Shown here: positions 4,348-6,907 of the stretch, in pieces
Layout: every line of letters starts with the position of its first letter
Position numbering within the stretch: position 1 is the first letter of the stretch
Source of the DNA: DATBMY01 sp036554605
GTDB taxonomy: Bacteria; Acidobacteriota; Blastocatellia; UBA7656
Direction: 5' to 3'
NCBI GenBank assembly: GCA_036554605.1
Contig: DATBMY010000179.1
Coordinates: 1-6,907 of the forward strand
DNA length: 6,907 bases
Position numbers and translations under genes: made by a program
Notes under the pieces: generated by a model
What the model was told of the DNA's origin: nothing
Seen by the model: the letters and a program-made list of their open reading frames with translations, nothing else
The model's database searches: none

Positions 4348-5907
4348 GTGAGAATCTTACTTTTCAATCCTGACAATGGCGTAACACGTAATTTCATGCC
4401 CCATCTCTGGATGTTTCTGCTTAAGGCCCTGACCCCGCGCGAGCATGAAGTATTGCTTATAGACGGCAACGCGCAGCGCATGGACGAAGAGGGGATCGCC
4501 CGTTTCGTGCGCGAGCAGAATATTGGCCTTGTCGGCATCGGCGCGATGACAAGGATGATAGCGAAGGCATACAAAATGGCCGACGCCATTCGCGCCGTCG
4601 GGGTCCCGGTCGTAATGGGAGGGCCGCACGTTACCGAAGTTCCGGACGAAGCGCTTGGAAGAAACGGCTGGCCGCGACACGCCGATGCGGTCGCCTTGGG
4701 CGAGGCCGATGAAACCTGGCCGAAGATCGTCGAGGACGCCGCACGCGGCCAGCTTCAAGAGATATACGCGCCGGTCGATGCTACGGGCAAAGAGCGCAAG
4801 CCTAGCCTCCAGCCCTACCCGGTCATCCCATGGGATTCGATGGAGCTGGATCAGTTCAATGTGATACCGAAGATATTCGTCCCCCTGCTCAGACGTTTCG
4901 AGGGCGGCTGGGACAAGCTGCGAATCTTTCCCATAGAGTCAGGACGCGGGTGCCCTTATGGGTGCGAGTTCTGCACCGTGACCGGGTTCTTTGGCGACTC
5001 TATAAGGTTTCGCACTAACGAGAGCGTCGTAGATGAATTGCTGCGGCTTAAGGCGCGCGCTCGCCGGGACGGCGCGCAAGTAGCCGTCTTTTTCATCGAT
5101 GATAATTTCGCGATCAACATCAAGCGAACGAAGTCGCTGCTGCGCGATATCATCGCCGCCGGAGCGCAGGTGCCATGGGTCGCGCAGATCAGCGCCAACC
5201 TCTTGCGCGACGAAGAACTGGTCGACCTTATAGCCGCTTCCGGGGGGATATGGATATTCATCGGCATGGAGAGCGTCGACCCGGCCAATCTCGCCGACGT
5301 GAATAAAGGATTCAATAAGCCGGGCGAATACGCTCAGGTGCTAAAGAGGCTCGCCGACCGCGATATACTCGCGGTTACCTCTTTCATCTTCGGCCTGGAT
5401 AACGATACGCCGGGTGTGGCCGAAAGAACGCTCGAGCAGATTCGAAGCTGGTCGCCCGGTCTGCCCGTCTTTGGCTCGCTCATTCCATTGCCCGGCACCC
5501 CTCTTTACAAGAGGCTCGAAGCCGGGGGACGACTTACCCGGCCGTTGCACTGGCTCGACTTTCAACCCTACCGCATGGCTCATACGCCGTTGAAGATGAG
5601 CATAGACGATACGCATGCGGAGATGAACTATGCATGGGAGAGCTCTTACAGCCCCGAAGCCATAGCCGCGGCGGTGGAATCGATGAGCCACCGCCCTCTC
5701 GGCCCGCGCCTGGGCCTTTTTATGGGGCGGCTCTTTTTTCGCGGAATATATTTCCCGCAGATGAACAAATGGGCGTGGCTAAAGCTAGTCGCTCAGAACC
5801 GCCGCACGATTTATAAGCTTGCCAAGGAGGCTATTAGGAGGAAGCGAGCGGTCGAGGCGCGGCGAGAACCGCTCGGCCAGTCGCCCGACCCTGAAAACGC
5901 GGCCTGA
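4348..5907 (+). CDS. B12-binding-type radical SAM protein, substrate unknown
   Basis: A 519-residue enzyme of the cobalamin-type radical SAM class (HpnP/HpnR/BchE-like architecture). Residues 1-150 form a Rossmann-like B12-binding domain, shown by LVGIGAMTR (61-69) and VVMGGPHVTEVPDEAL (88-103) then ALGEADETWP. No DxHxxG cobalamin-ligating motif is visible, which is common in this class. The radical SAM core carries the 4Fe-4S motif C202-PYG-C206-EF-C209, then FIDDNFAIN (249-257), IFIGMES and PLPGTPLY (380-387). The region after about residue 395 is similar in layout to the DUF4070-type tail of such proteins. Relatives methylate unactivated carbons or perform other lipid and cofactor chemistry, but the substrate cannot be read from context. 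The start is GTG, supported by the family-like MRILLFNPDNG; its ribosome site is weak (AAGGG). It ends the cluster, and no clear terminator follows before the convergent gene. Confidence 0.93.
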   Translation: MRILLFNPDNGVTRNFMPHLWMFLLKALTPREHEVLLIDGNAQRMDEEGIARFVREQNIGLVGIGAMTRMIAKAYKMADAIRAVGVPVVMGGPHVTEVPDEALGRNGWPRHADAVALGEADETWPKIVEDAARGQLQEIYAPVDATGKERKPSLQPYPVIPWDSMELDQFNVIPKIFVPLLRRFEGGWDKLRIFPIESGRGCPYGCEFCTVTGFFGDSIRFRTNESVVDELLRLKARARRDGAQVAVFFIDDNFAINIKRTKSLLRDIIAAGAQVPWVAQISANLLRDEELVDLIAASGGIWIFIGMESVDPANLADVNKGFNKPGEYAQVLKRLADRDILAVTSFIFGLDNDTPGVAERTLEQIRSWSPGLPVFGSLIPLPGTPLYKRLEAGGRLTRPLHWLDFQPYRMAHTPLKMSIDDTHAEMNYAWESSYSPEAIAAAVESMSHRPLGPRLGLFMGRLFFRGIYFPQMNKWAWLKLVAQNRRTIYKLAKEAIRRKRAVEARREPLGQSPDPENAA

Positions 5908-5950
5908 AAACAATTATGATCATGACATGGATCGCCGCCTTGCCTGTCGT

Positions 5951-6241
5951 CTATTGACGCAGCGTTCTGATGCCCAGGTATGTCAACCTGATATTGGTCA
6001 TCCTGTGAGCCGTTCCATCGGCGCTGCGAGTGACCACGTCGCCGCTGATCAAACCTTGATTCTTCATTTCGATCAGGTATTCGAGAGTATCGCTATGCGT
6101 GCCGAGATGCTCGATATGATCATTGCTTACCGGCAAGACCTCTTTTTTTAAGAGCCTGTCAATCTCCTGCAAAATAGCGTGGATTACTTCCTGTTTAAGC
6201 ATCTCTCCTACTTTTCTAATCCGGGTTTCCAATAGTCTCAA
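5951..6241 (-). CDS. Small winged-helix-like protein of unknown function
   Basis: A 96-residue cytosolic protein with no signal peptide or membrane segment. Residues 53-66 (LEYLIEMKNQGLIS) followed by a short polar turn and IRLTYLGIRTL (84-94) have the recognition-helix-then-wing pattern of small winged-helix proteins, resembling the 'GLI...RLT..G' ending of DUF2513-like and PadR/MarR-type domains. DNA binding is inferred from pattern only. Two starts compete: TTG at 6241 has AAAGGA at ideal 7-base spacing; ATG at 6202 (residue 14) has AGGAG only 2 bases away. The N-terminal half is AT-richer than its neighbours and includes seven A residues in a row within LLKKE codons. It follows the alpha/beta hydrolase by 21 bp on the same strand, so the two are probably co-transcribed. 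It converges with the radical SAM gene, 43 bp apart. Confidence 0.7.
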   Translation of the reverse strand: MRLLETRIRKVGEMLKQEVIHAILQEIDRLLKKEVLPVSNDHIEHLGTHSDTLEYLIEMKNQGLISGDVVTRSADGTAHRMTNIRLTYLGIRTLRQ

Positions 6242-6262
6242 GCAATCGTCCTTTAGATCATA

Positions 6263-6907
6263 CTACCTATTAGCGGAGACGGCCACGATCCAGCGCGCTA
6301 TTTGGTCGCGCGCTGCTTCGAGCACTTCCTCTTGCGAGACTGGCGAGCTTTTCGTCACGGAGAAAGAATGGTCGCCATTCTCGATAATGTGAATATCGGC
6401 TTTAAGCCCGCGCTCGCTTATTACGAGGCGCAGCTCATCGGGTGTGCCGAACGGGTCGCGCGATCCCTGGACGAAGAGCATCGGCGCGCTTATAAGACCG
6501 AGATGCTCGGCGCGCTGCTTTTCGGGCTTTCCGGGCGGGTGAAGCGGGTATCCAAGATAAACAAGTCCCGCAAGTTCCTCTACGCCCGCGGCGACCTGAG
6601 AGGCTATGCGCCCGCCAAGCGATTTGCCGCCGATGAAGAGCATGTTTCCGGAAAGGTTCTTTCGCTCGCGCGCCGCCCTGATCGCGGCGACATAGACCGA
6701 TTCGAGCTTCTCGTTCGCATCGGGCGCGCGCCGTCCCTGCTCGGTATATAGAAAATTGAAGGTCACCACGTCGATGCCGCGCCGGGCGAGCCCGGCTGCA
6801 AACCCGGTTATGAAATCGCTTGACTGGTCGGCCCCCGCTCCGTGGCCGAGCAGCAGCGTAGCGCCCATGCGCTCGCGGCTTGAATAAATGCGCCCGGTCA
6901 CCTGTTG
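6263..6907 (-). CDS. Alpha/beta hydrolase, TEX30/dienelactone-hydrolase-like, 5'-partial
   Basis: At least 212 residues of an alpha/beta-hydrolase-fold protein; residue numbers count from an in-frame GTG at 6901. LLLGHGAGADQSSDF (16-30) is the strand and oxyanion-hole loop, GGKSLGGR (91-98) is the nucleophile elbow with S94, GSRDPFG (146-152) gives acidic D149, and NGDHSF (175-180) gives H178, so the catalytic triad is complete. The HGAGA opening and GKSLGGR elbow match the TEX30/KANL3-like and dienelactone-hydrolase group; the substrate (ester, thioester or peptide bond) is unknown. The frame stays open through the last six bases of the window and no ribosome site can be seen for the GTG, so the real start is probably beyond the edge. 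No signal peptide is visible. The winged-helix-like gene follows 21 bp downstream. Confidence 0.88.
   Translation of the reverse strand, partial: QQVTGRIYSSRERMGATLLLGHGAGADQSSDFITGFAAGLARRGIDVVTFNFLYTEQGRRAPDANEKLESVYVAAIRAARERKNLSGNMLFIGGKSLGGRIASQVAAGVEELAGLVYLGYPLHPPGKPEKQRAEHLGLISAPMLFVQGSRDPFGTPDELRLVISERGLKADIHIIENGDHSFSVTKSSPVSQEEVLEAARDQIARWIVAVSANR

Noticed and set aside
5819..6151. 110-codon plus-strand frame running from the radical SAM 3' end across the winged-helix gene
   Set aside because: It overlaps two better-supported genes, has no ribosome site of note and no recognisable fold.
6120..6153. T-run after a weak TTGC/GCAA stem as a terminator for the radical SAM gene
   Set aside because: The stem is only four pairs and lies more than 200 bp past the stop, inside the convergent winged-helix gene; the T-run is the antisense of its Lys codons.
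6098..6512. Shared CCGAGATGCTCG 12-mer in the winged-helix gene and the hydrolase, with a near copy near position 812
   Set aside because: The first two copies both encode Glu-His-Leu-Gly on the minus strand, and the third encodes a similar Glu-Met-Leu-Gly, so shared codons explain the match; no repeat family is needed.
6302..6751. 149-codon plus-strand frame opposite the hydrolase
   Set aside because: The hydrolase on the other strand has a complete catalytic triad; this frame is its shadow.

Overview
The window is ordinary chromosomal DNA from a free-living, GC-rich, Gram-negative-type bacterium. There are no rRNA, tRNA, CRISPR, phage or transposase signals. The best lineage guess is Acidobacteriota (perhaps Blastocatellia), resting on the style of a TonB-domain/TPR exported protein, a short RRM RNA-binding protein beside a very small charged protein, a CarD/CdnL regulator and a cobalamin-type radical SAM enzyme. 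That guess is recalled family knowledge plus inference; Myxococcota or Desulfobacterota are not excluded.

Layout. (1) Positions 15-1172, minus strand: a stand-alone FAD-dependent oxidoreductase of the DAO / sarcosine oxidase beta type. (2) Positions 1173-1341: a divergent intergenic region with candidate promoters in both directions and a perfect 12-bp inverted repeat whose arms overlap both candidate -10 regions. (3) Positions 1342-2629, plus strand: an exported TonB-C-terminal-domain/TPR protein, then a small VOC (glyoxalase-fold) protein, closed by a weak terminator-like hairpin. (4) Positions 2630-2760: a spacer with an extended -10 promoter. (5) Positions 2761-5907, plus strand: a tightly spaced series made of a 50-codon ORF, an RRM protein, a 71-residue charged protein, a CarD/CdnL regulator and a B12-binding-type radical SAM protein. 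Gaps are 33-48 bp and no clear terminator lies inside, so it reads as one operon-like unit. (6) Positions 5951-6901, minus strand: an alpha/beta hydrolase whose 5' end probably lies outside the window, followed 21 bp later by a 96-residue winged-helix-like protein, convergent with unit 5.

How the genes fit together. The middle cluster is the most coherent group. It holds an RNA-binding protein, a small nucleic-acid-like charged protein and a regulator that contacts RNA polymerase, which suggests a growth- or stress-linked gene-expression module. The radical SAM enzyme at its end has no obvious substrate from context. The flanking genes look like unrelated housekeeping or accessory metabolism. 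I see no convincing wholly new system. The items most worth a second look are the RRM/71-aa/CarD/radical SAM cluster, the 50-codon ORF in front of it, and the inverted repeat in the divergent promoter region. No stretch above about 300 bp lacks a gene, unless the 50-codon ORF is rejected, in which case 2630-2951 (322 bp) is non-coding leader.
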